A program made the position numbers and the translations under genes. A stretch of DNA of 64,000 bases, from positions 372,001 through 436,000 of the forward strand of contig NZ_QLLL01000002.1 in the NCBI RefSeq assembly GCF_003259335.1, in the 5' to 3' direction. Shown in pieces: positions 17,962 through 26,731 of this stretch. Source of the DNA: Chitinophaga skermanii (GTDB lineage: Bacteria; Bacteroidota; Bacteroidia; Chitinophagales; Chitinophagaceae). The notes below the pieces were generated by a model, which worked only from the letters and a program-made list of their open reading frames with translations, was not told the DNA's origin and did no database searches. The stretch's first letter is position 1, and each line of letters begins with the position of its first letter.

Positions 17962-17990
17962 GCCCTGCTAACCTAAGCGGGGCTTATTTT
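17962..17990 (+). terminator. Weak hairpin after the MetE-like gene
   Basis: Stem GCCCTGCT / AGCGGGGC (one G-U pair) followed by TTATTTTA. It may only reduce read-through into the next two genes. Confidence 0.45.
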
Positions 17991-18032
17991 AACATGGTTT
18001 ATACACAACATCGTACCTTTAAAAAAAATATC

Positions 18033-18266
18033 ATGGCCTGTCACGAAACGAAACATTGCGAGCGATGTGGTACTCCCTTCGAGTGCAAAATTGGAAATGT
18101 GTTGCATTGCCAGTGTAGTGGTATTCGTTTTAATGACCAAGAAAAAGCCTTTATAGCGGCCAATTATGTCGACTGCTTATGTAGGAATTGCTTGCTGGCG
18201 GTGAAGCGCGAGGTGAGGTATAAATCGAAATTGCAATTAATTTTCTCCATTTTAAAATCGAGGTAA
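18033..18266 (+). CDS. Cysteine-rich CWC-family protein
   Basis: The 77-residue protein carries nine cysteines (residues 3, 9, 12, 18, 26, 28, 48, 50, 53) in a pattern of CxxC, CxC and CxCxxC, typical of the 'cysteine-rich CWC' family and suggesting zinc or another metal. The function of the family is unknown. The ATG at 18033 begins the conserved MACHETKHCERCG; an in-frame ATG at 17994 would add 13 residues. Its stop overlaps the start of the thioesterase gene by one base, so the two are translationally coupled. Confidence 0.75.
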   Translation: MACHETKHCERCGTPFECKIGNVLHCQCSGIRFNDQEKAFIAANYVDCLCRNCLLAVKREVRYKSKLQLIFSILKSR

Positions 18267-18655
18267 TGACTATAGAAGAAAGAATTCAACATTCGAAAAC
18301 AAGTATTTTCAAAGCGGTATTTCCTAGCACCACTAATCACTACGATACGTTATTTGGTGGTACAGCCATGCATTTAATGGATGAAGTAGCCTTTATTTGT
18401 GCGACCAGGTTTTCGAGGAAAATGGTGGTAACAGTTTCCAGTGACCGTATCGATTTCAACAAACCTATTCCTGCTGGTACCATTGTTGAATTAATCGGGA
18501 AAGTGAATCATATTGGTAAAACAAGCTTGAAAGTATTGGTGGAAGTATATACAGAAGAAATGTACAGCGAATCGCGTGAATTAGCGATTACAGGCACTTT
18601 CACATTTGTGGCTGTTGACGATCAAAAACGCCCCGTACAAATTTTGATCGATTAA
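18266..18655 (+). CDS. Acyl-CoA thioesterase, hotdog fold (YciA/BACH type)
   Basis: The 129-residue protein is a single hotdog domain with the family signature N24-H-Y-D and GG..MHLMDE (D39 is the usual catalytic acid, N24 helps position water), then VTVSSDRIDFNKPI. It hydrolyses acyl-CoA thioesters in the cytosol; chain-length preference is not visible. It is coupled to the CWC gene by a one-base stop/start overlap. Confidence 0.87.
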   Translation: MTIEERIQHSKTSIFKAVFPSTTNHYDTLFGGTAMHLMDEVAFICATRFSRKMVVTVSSDRIDFNKPIPAGTIVELIGKVNHIGKTSLKVLVEVYTEEMYSESRELAITGTFTFVAVDDQKRPVQILID

Positions 18656-18685
18656 TTTTTATTACTCACGTCTTTATATTATTTT

Positions 18686-18742
18686 AATTGGGTGTATTGG
18701 AGTAGTGTGTTTGGCATTCAATCGACACCATAACACCCAATT
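18686..18742 (+). repeat. 10-bp inverted repeat before the NTF2-like lipoprotein
   Basis: AATTGGGTGT (18686-18695) and ACACCCAATT (18733-18742) form a perfect inverted repeat whose right arm ends two bases before the ATG at 18745. It could be an operator or an RNA hairpin affecting translation initiation. Confidence 0.55.
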
Positions 18743-18744
18743 AT

Positions 18745-19197
18745 ATGAAATTACTTCTTTCTTGTTGCGCTTTTCTATTATTGCTAGCAGTTGCTTGCGA
18801 ACCGGTTCCTACCACTGAAAAAAGCGCTCATAAAACAACCACAATTTCTCCTTCAGCCGTTGTAGATAGCATGTTTGCAGCCTTTAATGCGCATAACTGG
18901 ACAGCCATGGCAAATTGCTACAGTAACGATGCTAAGTTCCTAGACCCTTCCATTGGGCAAGACTTCATTACACAAACCCATGCAGAAACTATTGAGAAAT
19001 ACAATGGTTTACAACAAGCCATTCCCGACATTCGCGATAGTATTGTGCATAAGTACGTTGATAGTAATATTGTAATTGTAGAATTTATTTCTAAAGGAAC
19101 GGTAGAAGGGAAACCTTGGCAGATACCTATTTGCGCGGTATTAACGGTAGAAAATGGGAAGATCGTTCGCGATGCTACTTACTACGACAATCAATAA
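18745..19197 (+). CDS. NTF2/SnoaL-like lipoprotein
   Basis: The 150-residue protein has a lipobox (AVAC, C18) and a mature domain with the cone-shaped NTF2/SnoaL-like pattern: helix VVDSMFAAFNAHNWTAMANCYSNDAKFLDP, central strands and a C-terminal VENGKIVRDATYYD. Many such proteins bind small hydrophobic ligands or act as isomerases or hydrolases, but no catalytic set can be assigned here. It is anchored in the envelope. The inverted repeat directly before the start may regulate it. Confidence 0.72.
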   Translation: MKLLLSCCAFLLLLAVACEPVPTTEKSAHKTTTISPSAVVDSMFAAFNAHNWTAMANCYSNDAKFLDPSIGQDFITQTHAETIEKYNGLQQAIPDIRDSIVHKYVDSNIVIVEFISKGTVEGKPWQIPICAVLTVENGKIVRDATYYDNQ

Positions 19198-19261
19198 TTC
19201 TTTTATTATTTCGCTGTTGGAATGATAAAACTTCTTTACATTTATTAAAACCATACACCAC

Positions 19262-19507
19262 ATGAAAGTTGTTAACCTTAGCTCCAAACGCTCTGCCGTT
19301 TTGGATTTTCTTGACTATTACGATGAAGAAGTATTCCATGCCGATCATACTAAAATATTAAACGCGCTGGTCAGTAGCCCTGTTTTTGCAAAGTGGGATG
19401 CTGCTCAGCGCGTTCAATTAGCTCAATTCTTTATCGCTAGCGAGAAGCTTGTTAAACAAGCTGTAGCGGCCTATTATAATGGCAAATTATCTTCTGTAGA
19501 ATCATAG
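19262..19507 (+). CDS. Small hypothetical protein
   Basis: The 81-residue protein is soluble and mostly helical (VLDFLDYYDEEVF; AQRVQLAQFFIASEKLVKQAVAAYYNG), with no signal peptide and no family I recognise. A possible -7 element (TACATTTA, 19237-19244) precedes it. Its 3' end overlaps the convergent membrane-protein gene by 34 bases. Confidence 0.55.
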   Translation: MKVVNLSSKRSAVLDFLDYYDEEVFHADHTKILNALVSSPVFAKWDAAQRVQLAQFFIASEKLVKQAVAAYYNGKLSSVES

Positions 19508-19899
19508 ATCTTACGTTGTGCTTTGGGCAATAAATAGGTGAGCGAAATAGCTAACAATAGCTCTGTAACGAGATACGTAACTTCTAACATTGAACCTGAG
19601 ATAGATACAATATTATCGGGATTGATGTTAAAGAAACCTATTGCCAAAACGAACAAGATATGTAAGAACAAAGTTGTGCGTATATCTTTTACCGAGTAAT
19701 TGATAAAGTAACTAGCGATGGCGACGAACAATGTATTCAATACAAATACGAACGCAAAGCCAACGGGTAATAAGAAATATAATTCACGAACAACTTGATC
19801 TTTATAAAATAACAATCCAAAAAATAAAGTCCATGCGAAAAGCCAACAACCATTAATAATTTTAAAGAGGGCCCAGAACGTGGCACGATAGTTTTGCAT
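19474..19899 (-). CDS. Small four-helix membrane protein
   Basis: The 141-residue protein has about four membrane segments (near 13-32, 41-64, 76-91 and 101-122) and a short charged tail. I do not recognise a family. It lies downstream of nothing obvious and is convergent with the small hypothetical gene, with overlapping 3' ends. The ABC-transporter operon starts further upstream in the opposite direction of reading order, so a functional link cannot be claimed. Confidence 0.6.
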   Translation of the reverse strand: MQNYRATFWALFKIINGCWLFAWTLFFGLLFYKDQVVRELYFLLPVGFAFVFVLNTLFVAIASYFINYSVKDIRTTLFLHILFVLAIGFFNINPDNIVSISGSMLEVTYLVTELLLAISLTYLLPKAQRKIYDSTEDNLPL

Positions 19900-19967
19900 A
19901 TTAGATTGATTTTGGGAGCGAACGGAATACTACTAATTTCGTAAAAATCTCCCGTAAATCCAAGCCC

Positions 19968-22900
19968 CTATTGCAAAATCTCCTGCTCTACCGCTCCTTG
20001 TTTGTTAAGCACCCTTAATTCTTCATCCATAATCACTTTTGCAGGCTTCCTTTTTACTATATATGTAGCCGTGGAATTGGGTGTTGAGAACCGTGTCCAT
20101 TCTTTTGCAATCAACCGGTTATTGGCATCGTAGAATGCAATCGATACGGGACTAGGCAGTATATAGCCTTGCTGTAAGCTGATATCTACTTGGAATGCAT
20201 TTTTGCTTATTCCCTTTACTTGCACTTGTTTAATTTCAAAATCGGCTGTTTGTGTACTTTGAAATAAGGCGGCGGATTGCGTACCGGGCAATGCCTGCAT
20301 GAGATCGAGTACAGTGGCTTGCGGGTTGGGGTATCGATGCTGTTGTAGCAAAGAACGTAAAGCAATATTAATAGCTTCCTCCCCTTGCTCCATGGCTAAG
20401 CGATTCATGGTATATGCTCCCCGTTGGTAGTAGATATAGGGTGCATCGTGTGCTAACCAAAGCGGCACTTCTGCTATGTCGGCATAATATTTCCCTTGGA
20501 AATAATTGGCTTGGATGTTAAGCATATACTCGCGGAATGCAGGTGCGCTGTATTTCTTTTTTAGCAAACTTAATTCTGTGTACATAGCCAAGGTTTCGGT
20601 GAGCACTTTCCGGCCTAATACAGGAGCAGGATCGAGTTGACCAGCCCACCATTCGTGGGAAATTTCGTGTGCCAGTACAGCGTAGGATTGGTTTATTTTG
20701 GTGGCATCCCGGTAGGCAGTCATGTAAATAGGTCCTTCTGCGCAGAACACGGCTGCAGGGTACGCCGTAGCTGCACCTCCATAAGCCGGGATTTCAGCGA
20801 TTTGTAACGACCTATATTGGTAAGCACCAAAATGGGTGCTGCAATAGTCTAAGGCATCCTTCGCCGCCGCTTGCATAGCAGCTAGGTTGTAGGTATGACC
20901 GGGATGGTAATAGAAACTTACAGCAATCCCGTTATGCTGGAAATGCTGTGTTTCATATTCGGCGGAAGAAAAGGCAAACATAAATGGCATGGGGTTACGT
21001 GAAGCATAATGGAAGTATTGGCGATTATGCATCGACCAAGTTCTTTGCAATTCCCCGGCACTTACGACGGTTTGACCGGCTTCCGTAGAGAAGGTAACGT
21101 CGTAGGTAGTCCATGTGTAATGGTATTGTTTACCGGCAGTAGGCTGATCGCGTGTGACAGGTGGTAGCTGATACTTTGCCCTAGTAGCGGGATCTTCAAT
21201 GGCAATACTGGCGTTGTAGCCGACTTGGGGTATCCACTTCTCTAATTCAACATAAGTACCATTACTTACAATCGCATGTTCCACATTGAATTTTGAAAAC
21301 CCGTTACGCAGTACATCAAAAGAAAACGTTAATGAAATGGAATCACCGGGTTGCAAGGGTTGCGCGAAGGTTAGTTCATATGCTTGTATGCCGTCGCTGT
21401 TTTGTTTAATTGTTCCGTTTGCTTGCAATGTAACTTGGCGAACCGGTTCTTGGAAACTCAACAATACTTGTTGAATAGCACTGGCTGAATCATTCTTCAA
21501 CATGTATTGCCCATAAACTGTATAGTGGTGTTGTGATGGGAATAGGTCTACTTGTAATTTAACGTCTTTAATGACAGGTTGTGGTATACTGGCGTAATGC
21601 ACGAATTGTTTTTCATACACTGCTGCTCGTTCAATTTTAGCTGCTTTGGTTTGATATACTTGTTGGATATTGGTTTGATAGTAAATACCCCAACCTGTAG
21701 CTACCACAGCTAATATACTACCCACCATCGCTATACGAAACACCGGTGTAGTTGCCTGTTTCGCTGCATGAAATCCACGCGGCCAGTGCTTCACTGCTAA
21801 TAGGAAAAACAAGGCTGCCCAAGCCGTTCCGTATAACATATTCAGCAAGTGAGAAGGAGCGTAGTACCCCCAACCATTGAAATCCGAAAAGTTTAATTCA
21901 GGGGAGGCTGCATAACGGAATAAATAATGCGAGAAACCCAACCTTGCATGGAAGTTTAATACACCCACCATTAATATAGCCACACCTAAACCAACGAACC
22001 GGTTCTTAAAAATAACTTGCACCGAAAACACCAATACCGCCCACAATAAAATAGGCCATCCATTCACCCAGTACAGTTGAGCATACACCTGCCAACGTAC
22101 CGGTTCATCACCACCTAATAACTGGAAACTTACGCCTACAAGTATATTTAAAGTAACGTACGAAAATACGGCCATCACCAAAGCGCCTAACTTCGCGCTT
22201 GCCCAAGTAAGATTGCTGATGGGTAATGCATCCATTATACCGGCGATACGAACTTGTCGTTCACGCCAAATCAATTCATTCGTTAAAAACAACAATACAC
22301 ACACTACTCCCCAAACATCTAACATCTGTACAGCAATCATCCCGCTCGTAGGACGGAAATTGATATTGTACCGGGTAATGAAAAATTCATCTCGTAATGA
22401 AATACATAACATCACCACCCAACACAAAGCCATTAACCAAGAAATAGGATGTAATAGAATTTGACGCGTATTTAACATCAATAAGTTAGACCAACGTTTT
22501 GCCACATGCCCATGTAATGTACTTGGTACAGTGCCATAAGGTTCGGCAGCTACAGTTTGGGCAGGCGTTGCTTTACGTTTACTTGTAGTTAACTGTAACG
22601 CGAACTTGTATTGTTTGTATGTAATCCATGTGATAAATATGCTTATACCGATCCAGCACAAGCGGTTAATGGCAGATACACCCGAAAAACCGAGTAACTG
22701 GGTATTCTTCTCTTCCACCGTTAAAGCAAACTTATCTTGGAAAAAAGCCATGAATCCAAATGGATCTAATAAGCCCGGCCAAATACTAGGGTTAATAGCA
22801 GGTGCCGAATTGGCCAGCACCGGCGAATTCCCCAACATCGATCCCAAGAAATATAAAAAGTACATGCCAATGGCCGCAAAGTAAACCGCCATGGCACTTC

Positions 22901-23396
22901 TTGAAAAAATAGCCGTTGCAAATACAATACTTACACACAATAGTATATTAGGCAACGCCAACATAGCATAAGGCAATAAAAAATAAGCTAGGTTAAAAGG
23001 CCCTTTCACCAATGGCGAAATCATTGTTGTGCCGTACATCATACCCAATACCGCCACCAAACAAAGGAGCGACATCAAAAACAATATGCTCAAATACTTA
23101 CTAAAAACATACGTATGCTTTTGCAAGTTCGTCGTAAAAATGAACGACTCCATTTGATATTGCCGATCGCGTAATACAATAGCATTTGTAAACAAAGGCA
23201 AAGGCAGCAAAATAAACAGCGACACCAAGTTCATGTTAAACGCAATGTTATACGCAGCATTCTTGTGTAATTCTTCACTGCTAGGTGCCCCTTGCATGGC
23301 TAATATGCCAAAGCCAAAGAACACTATAAGACTGATCCACGTAGCATATTGCCTAACTAAAAAGCGACTTTCGAATGTCAATAGTGCACGCATCAT
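19968..23396 (-). CDS. ABC transporter permease fused to M1-family peptidase
   Basis: The 1142-residue protein has an N-terminal half with about 12 membrane segments in two ABC-2-type sets (about 1-270 and 300-570). The C-terminal half (about 590-1090) is an extracytoplasmic gluzincin domain with HEISH (H910) and the third zinc ligand in LTETLAMY; the spacing is 19 residues, as in other ABC-fused M1 proteins. The ATG at 23396 follows the ATPase stop by one base. A fused transporter/peptidase could export a substrate and cleave it, or sense a peptide; the family is named in databases but, to my knowledge, not functionally characterised. Confidence 0.88.
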   Translation of the reverse strand: MMRALLTFESRFLVRQYATWISLIVFFGFGILAMQGAPSSEELHKNAAYNIAFNMNLVSLFILLPLPLFTNAIVLRDRQYQMESFIFTTNLQKHTYVFSKYLSILFLMSLLCLVAVLGMMYGTTMISPLVKGPFNLAYFLLPYAMLALPNILLCVSIVFATAIFSRSAMAVYFAAIGMYFLYFLGSMLGNSPVLANSAPAINPSIWPGLLDPFGFMAFFQDKFALTVEEKNTQLLGFSGVSAINRLCWIGISIFITWITYKQYKFALQLTTSKRKATPAQTVAAEPYGTVPSTLHGHVAKRWSNLLMLNTRQILLHPISWLMALCWVVMLCISLRDEFFITRYNINFRPTSGMIAVQMLDVWGVVCVLLFLTNELIWRERQVRIAGIMDALPISNLTWASAKLGALVMAVFSYVTLNILVGVSFQLLGGDEPVRWQVYAQLYWVNGWPILLWAVLVFSVQVIFKNRFVGLGVAILMVGVLNFHARLGFSHYLFRYAASPELNFSDFNGWGYYAPSHLLNMLYGTAWAALFFLLAVKHWPRGFHAAKQATTPVFRIAMVGSILAVVATGWGIYYQTNIQQVYQTKAAKIERAAVYEKQFVHYASIPQPVIKDVKLQVDLFPSQHHYTVYGQYMLKNDSASAIQQVLLSFQEPVRQVTLQANGTIKQNSDGIQAYELTFAQPLQPGDSISLTFSFDVLRNGFSKFNVEHAIVSNGTYVELEKWIPQVGYNASIAIEDPATRAKYQLPPVTRDQPTAGKQYHYTWTTYDVTFSTEAGQTVVSAGELQRTWSMHNRQYFHYASRNPMPFMFAFSSAEYETQHFQHNGIAVSFYYHPGHTYNLAAMQAAAKDALDYCSTHFGAYQYRSLQIAEIPAYGGAATAYPAAVFCAEGPIYMTAYRDATKINQSYAVLAHEISHEWWAGQLDPAPVLGRKVLTETLAMYTELSLLKKKYSAPAFREYMLNIQANYFQGKYYADIAEVPLWLAHDAPYIYYQRGAYTMNRLAMEQGEEAINIALRSLLQQHRYPNPQATVLDLMQALPGTQSAALFQSTQTADFEIKQVQVKGISKNAFQVDISLQQGYILPSPVSIAFYDANNRLIAKEWTRFSTPNSTATYIVKRKPAKVIMDEELRVLNKQGAVEQEILQ

Positions 23397-23397
23397 A

Positions 23398-24285
23398 TTA
23401 TACCTCCGCCGTTTGATGGTCACGTAATGTTTGGAAATACAAATCTTCCAAATCTGCTTCTACCAATGCAAAACCATCACCGGGCAAATAATCGGCAATG
23501 ACGTGTATTTCGATCATACCACTTTTAAGGCGGGAAGAAACAATGGGGAACATAGCTTGGTGCTGTTGTAATTGATCTTTAGGAATAAGCTTGGAGAAGG
23601 TGCGGCCTTGAAGATTAGCCAGTAAGTGCCTCGGCGCCCCTTGTGCTACTAACTTACCACCGGCCAGGATAGCCATTTGTGGACAAAGTTCTTTTACATC
23701 ATGTACAATATGGGTGGATAAAATAACAATCACTTGTTCACCTATTTCGCTGAGCAGGAAATGGAACTTATTGCGTTCACTGGGATCGAGGCCGGCGGTA
23801 GGTTCATCTACGATAATGAGTTTAGGGTCACCGAGCAAAGCTTGCGCTACCCCGAAACGTTGTTTCATACCACCGGAAAAGGTGGCCACTGCTTTATGTC
23901 GTACTTCGTATAAATTAGTATGGTGTAATAGGCTATTGATTTGCGCTGTGCGCGCTTTGGATTGATGTAGCCCTTTCAAAATGGCCAAATGCTGCAATAA
24001 ATCGAAGGCCGACATGCGTGGATATACCCCAAAATCTTGCGGTAAATACCCCAATTGCGCCCGCATATACTGTGGGTTAGTCATTATATCCACCCCATTA
24101 AATAGTACCTCGCCATTACTAGGTGCTTGCAAGGTGGCCAAGGTACGCATGAAGGATGATTTACCGGCACCATTCGGACCTAATAGGCCAAAGATGCCGT
24201 TTGATATATCTAGGGATACGTCGTTGAGCGCTTGAAACCCATTGGCGTAGGTTTTAGAAAGCCCGGTGACTTGTAAACGATTCAT
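23398..24285 (-). CDS. ABC transporter ATP-binding protein
   Basis: The 295-residue protein has Walker A GPNGAGKS (K42), the Q-loop at LGYLPQDFGVYP, signature FSGGMKQR, Walker B LIIVDEPTAGLD and the switch His in STHIVHD. It is the cytosolic motor for the permease/M1 fusion encoded directly after it. I chose the ATG at 24285; an upstream TTG three codons earlier is the only extension. It is divergent from the LytS-type kinase gene, 195 bases away, so the two operons share an upstream region. Confidence 0.93.
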   Translation of the reverse strand: MNRLQVTGLSKTYANGFQALNDVSLDISNGIFGLLGPNGAGKSSFMRTLATLQAPSNGEVLFNGVDIMTNPQYMRAQLGYLPQDFGVYPRMSAFDLLQHLAILKGLHQSKARTAQINSLLHHTNLYEVRHKAVATFSGGMKQRFGVAQALLGDPKLIIVDEPTAGLDPSERNKFHFLLSEIGEQVIVILSTHIVHDVKELCPQMAILAGGKLVAQGAPRHLLANLQGRTFSKLIPKDQLQQHQAMFPIVSSRLKSGMIEIHVIADYLPGDGFALVEADLEDLYFQTLRDHQTAEV

Positions 24286-24425
24286 AAGATTCAATTTTCA
24301 TGCAAATTACCCGGCGCTCGAACCGTTATATAATTTATATGACAAGCCGCCTAAACACCTTGTTAAAACGACTTCCAAGGCCGACTATCACTTCAACATC
24401 CCAAACAGGCTGTTTGTCATTATTA

Positions 24426-24458
24426 TTTGCCGGGTTGCCCTTCGAATCGATACATTTA
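24426..24458 (+). promoter_or_regulatory. Candidate promoter of the LytS/LytTR pair
   Basis: TTTG (24426-24429), 21 bases, then TACATTTA (24451-24458), close to the Bacteroidota consensus TTTG-N19-21-TAnnTTTG. It lies 22 bases before the ATG at 24480. Confidence 0.5.
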
Positions 24459-24479
24459 CAGCAAAACCCAATTCCCCGC

Positions 24480-25961
24480 ATGATCAAAAAACTCTTACAA
24501 TACTATGAAGCGTGGATGGTTACAGTAGTGGCAATACTCATGTCGTTACTCGCCGTAAACAACCGCGAAGAAAGTACTTGGTCGGCTTTTGGAACGCATT
24601 TCATACAGTACCTTGGTATTGTAACGCCAATGATAGTTTTGCTCGTCGTTCGGGCTAATACTCTGGATTCAAAGCGTGCACATCAACTGTGGTTAGCAGC
24701 TTATATTTTATATGGCGGCACTTGCTACGTTATTCTACAAACCATCTATTATCAAAACGCATATTTAATAGGTACTATCTTAGTATCTATTGCCACAGGT
24801 ATAGTGAATGGGTTGTACAATTACTTCTTTTCTGAAAAACAAACCAAACCTTGGTGGCAGATAAATTTCAACACCTTTCTATTGATCATAATGTGCTTGT
24901 TTGCCTTGCTGATGGCGATGATGAGTATTTCCAGTGAAGGCAACCCTGCATACGATAGCCAGGAGCGTTTGTTAATAGGCCCCGTGATAGACGGGAAGAA
25001 AATATTATTCGGCTTCCCGGGCTTTATTGGGTATTTCGTACAGTACTTTACGTTGTACTGGTTTGGATATGCTTTCTTTTACATCAATCAAAAGCTGCTT
25101 ATCCCTATCTTATTTAAGCAGCGCGGTTTGTTCGTGTATACCGCCGGTGTATTTGGCACTATAATGATTTGCTACCCATTAATGGCACAAATTGCCAAGT
25201 GGATGCCTTTAGACAAAAGGCTTGGTGGGATATTCGCGGCTTCTCCTTTTGATATTGAAAATGGGTTTATTGCATTTATCATTATGCTTTTTAGCTTGCC
25301 TGTGATTTGGGTGATGGATTGGTTACAACAACGCCATCAAATCACGATTCTACAAAAGCAACAAGCAGAAACAGAATTGAATTTATTGAAGCAACAAATC
25401 AACCCGCATTTCTTCTTCAATACACTCAATAATTTATACGCGCTTAGTCTTACCCAAGCGAAACAAACACCTGCTAAAATTCAACAATTATCGGAATTGA
25501 TGCGCTACGTGATTTATCAATCACAATCCCCTACTGTACCCATTACCGCCGAGATTACTTATTTAGAAGATTACCTGTCGTTGCAATCTATACGAAAGCA
25601 TCATCCTGTAGACATTTCATTTGAGAAAGATATCGACGATGACCAATATCAAATTGCACCATTACTACTGGTCATACTGTTGGAGAATGCAATTAAACAT
25701 GGCATAGAACCATCTACGCAAGAGAGTTTCGTTGACTTGGTGTTAACGGTCAAAAATAATAACCTTACATTTGTTTGTACGAATTCCGTGGAAACCAACC
25801 CAACAAGCCATAGTCGCGGTATAGGATTAGAGAATTTAGCGAGGCGATTACAATTATTATATCCAGGGAATCACAGCTTGGAAACAGGTTATACAAACAA
25901 CACTTTTACGGCCACTATCAAAATATTTGCGCATGCAATTAAAAGCATTGATCATAGATGA
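24480..25961 (+). CDS. LytS-type sensor histidine kinase
   Basis: The 493-residue protein has about eight membrane segments in its first 280 residues, a short coiled coil (QILQKQQAETELNLLKQQ-like) and a HisKA_7TM/His_kinase domain with the phospho-acceptor H310 in QINPHFFFNTLNN. A HATPase_c domain follows (LLENAIKHG and GIGLENLARRL). The ATG at 24480 was chosen because sequence further upstream is non-homologous and overlaps the promoter. It overlaps the LytTR regulator gene by 29 bases. It is divergent from the ABC-M1 operon, the most likely target. Confidence 0.9.
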   Translation: MIKKLLQYYEAWMVTVVAILMSLLAVNNREESTWSAFGTHFIQYLGIVTPMIVLLVVRANTLDSKRAHQLWLAAYILYGGTCYVILQTIYYQNAYLIGTILVSIATGIVNGLYNYFFSEKQTKPWWQINFNTFLLIIMCLFALLMAMMSISSEGNPAYDSQERLLIGPVIDGKKILFGFPGFIGYFVQYFTLYWFGYAFFYINQKLLIPILFKQRGLFVYTAGVFGTIMICYPLMAQIAKWMPLDKRLGGIFAASPFDIENGFIAFIIMLFSLPVIWVMDWLQQRHQITILQKQQAETELNLLKQQINPHFFFNTLNNLYALSLTQAKQTPAKIQQLSELMRYVIYQSQSPTVPITAEITYLEDYLSLQSIRKHHPVDISFEKDIDDDQYQIAPLLLVILLENAIKHGIEPSTQESFVDLVLTVKNNNLTFVCTNSVETNPTSHSRGIGLENLARRLQLLYPGNHSLETGYTNNTFTATIKIFAHAIKSIDHR

Positions 25962-26649
25962 TGAACCACTTGCGCACGATGTAATTAAAGAATTAGCGCA
26001 AGAAGTACCTTACCTGCAAATTGTGGGCGATTGCTATTCGGCCACGGAAGCGATTATTTATTTGCAACAGCATCCTGTAGACTTATTATTTCTTGATATA
26101 CAAATGCCCAAGTTGAGTGGTTTGGATTTCCTTCGTACGTTATCGAAAAGGCCACTCGTTATAATTACAACGGCGCATCATGAATACGCAGTAGAAGGAT
26201 TTGAGTTAGACGTAATGGATTATATTATGAAACCATTCCGTTTCGACCGCTTTTTAAAAGCCACCAACAAAGCTTGGGAACAATTCAAAACGCAACAAAC
26301 AACCTCGTCATCTTCCACCTTACCAGCAGCCACAAATGCCCCTGCTTCCCTTTTTGTAAAACAGGATAAACGCCTCGTACAAATTCACTTACAGGATATT
26401 TATTACGTAGAGAGCTATGGCAACTATGTAAAAATTTGGTTGAAAGACCATGCTATTCTTACCCCGAAAACCATGCTTAGCATGGAAGAAGCGTTACCTG
26501 TAGAACAGTTTGTACGCATTCATAAATCTTATATCGTGAATAAGTTGAATGTTGACTATATTGAGGGCAATATGGTGGTATTGAAAAATAAACAATCGCT
26601 TTTAATTGGTAAAAGTTATAAGCCTTTGTTGAAGGACTTTTTCGAGTAA
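25933..26649 (+). CDS. LytTR-family response regulator
   Basis: The 238-residue protein has a receiver domain (acidic pocket D9/D10, phospho-acceptor D55 in LLFLDIQMP, lysine in MKPF) and a C-terminal LytTR DNA-binding domain (about 135-238, with VESYGNYVKIWLKD and FVRIHKSYIVN). The ATG at 25933 was chosen over an upstream TTG. It is translationally coupled to the preceding LytS-type kinase and probably regulates the divergent ABC-M1 operon. Confidence 0.93.
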   Translation: MQLKALIIDDEPLAHDVIKELAQEVPYLQIVGDCYSATEAIIYLQQHPVDLLFLDIQMPKLSGLDFLRTLSKRPLVIITTAHHEYAVEGFELDVMDYIMKPFRFDRFLKATNKAWEQFKTQQTTSSSSTLPAATNAPASLFVKQDKRLVQIHLQDIYYVESYGNYVKIWLKDHAILTPKTMLSMEEALPVEQFVRIHKSYIVNKLNVDYIEGNMVVLKNKQSLLIGKSYKPLLKDFFE

Positions 26650-26731
26650 TGTTATATTTTAAGTCATCTTTAATCCACCGCCATTGTCAAATACGTACAT
26701 TCATGCACGTTATTAAAACTGTACAACAATC

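Noticed and set aside
17953..18032. Possible frameshifted continuation of metE
   Set aside because: Downstream DNA contains a hairpin and then the CWC gene; no MetE C-terminal motif appears in any frame.
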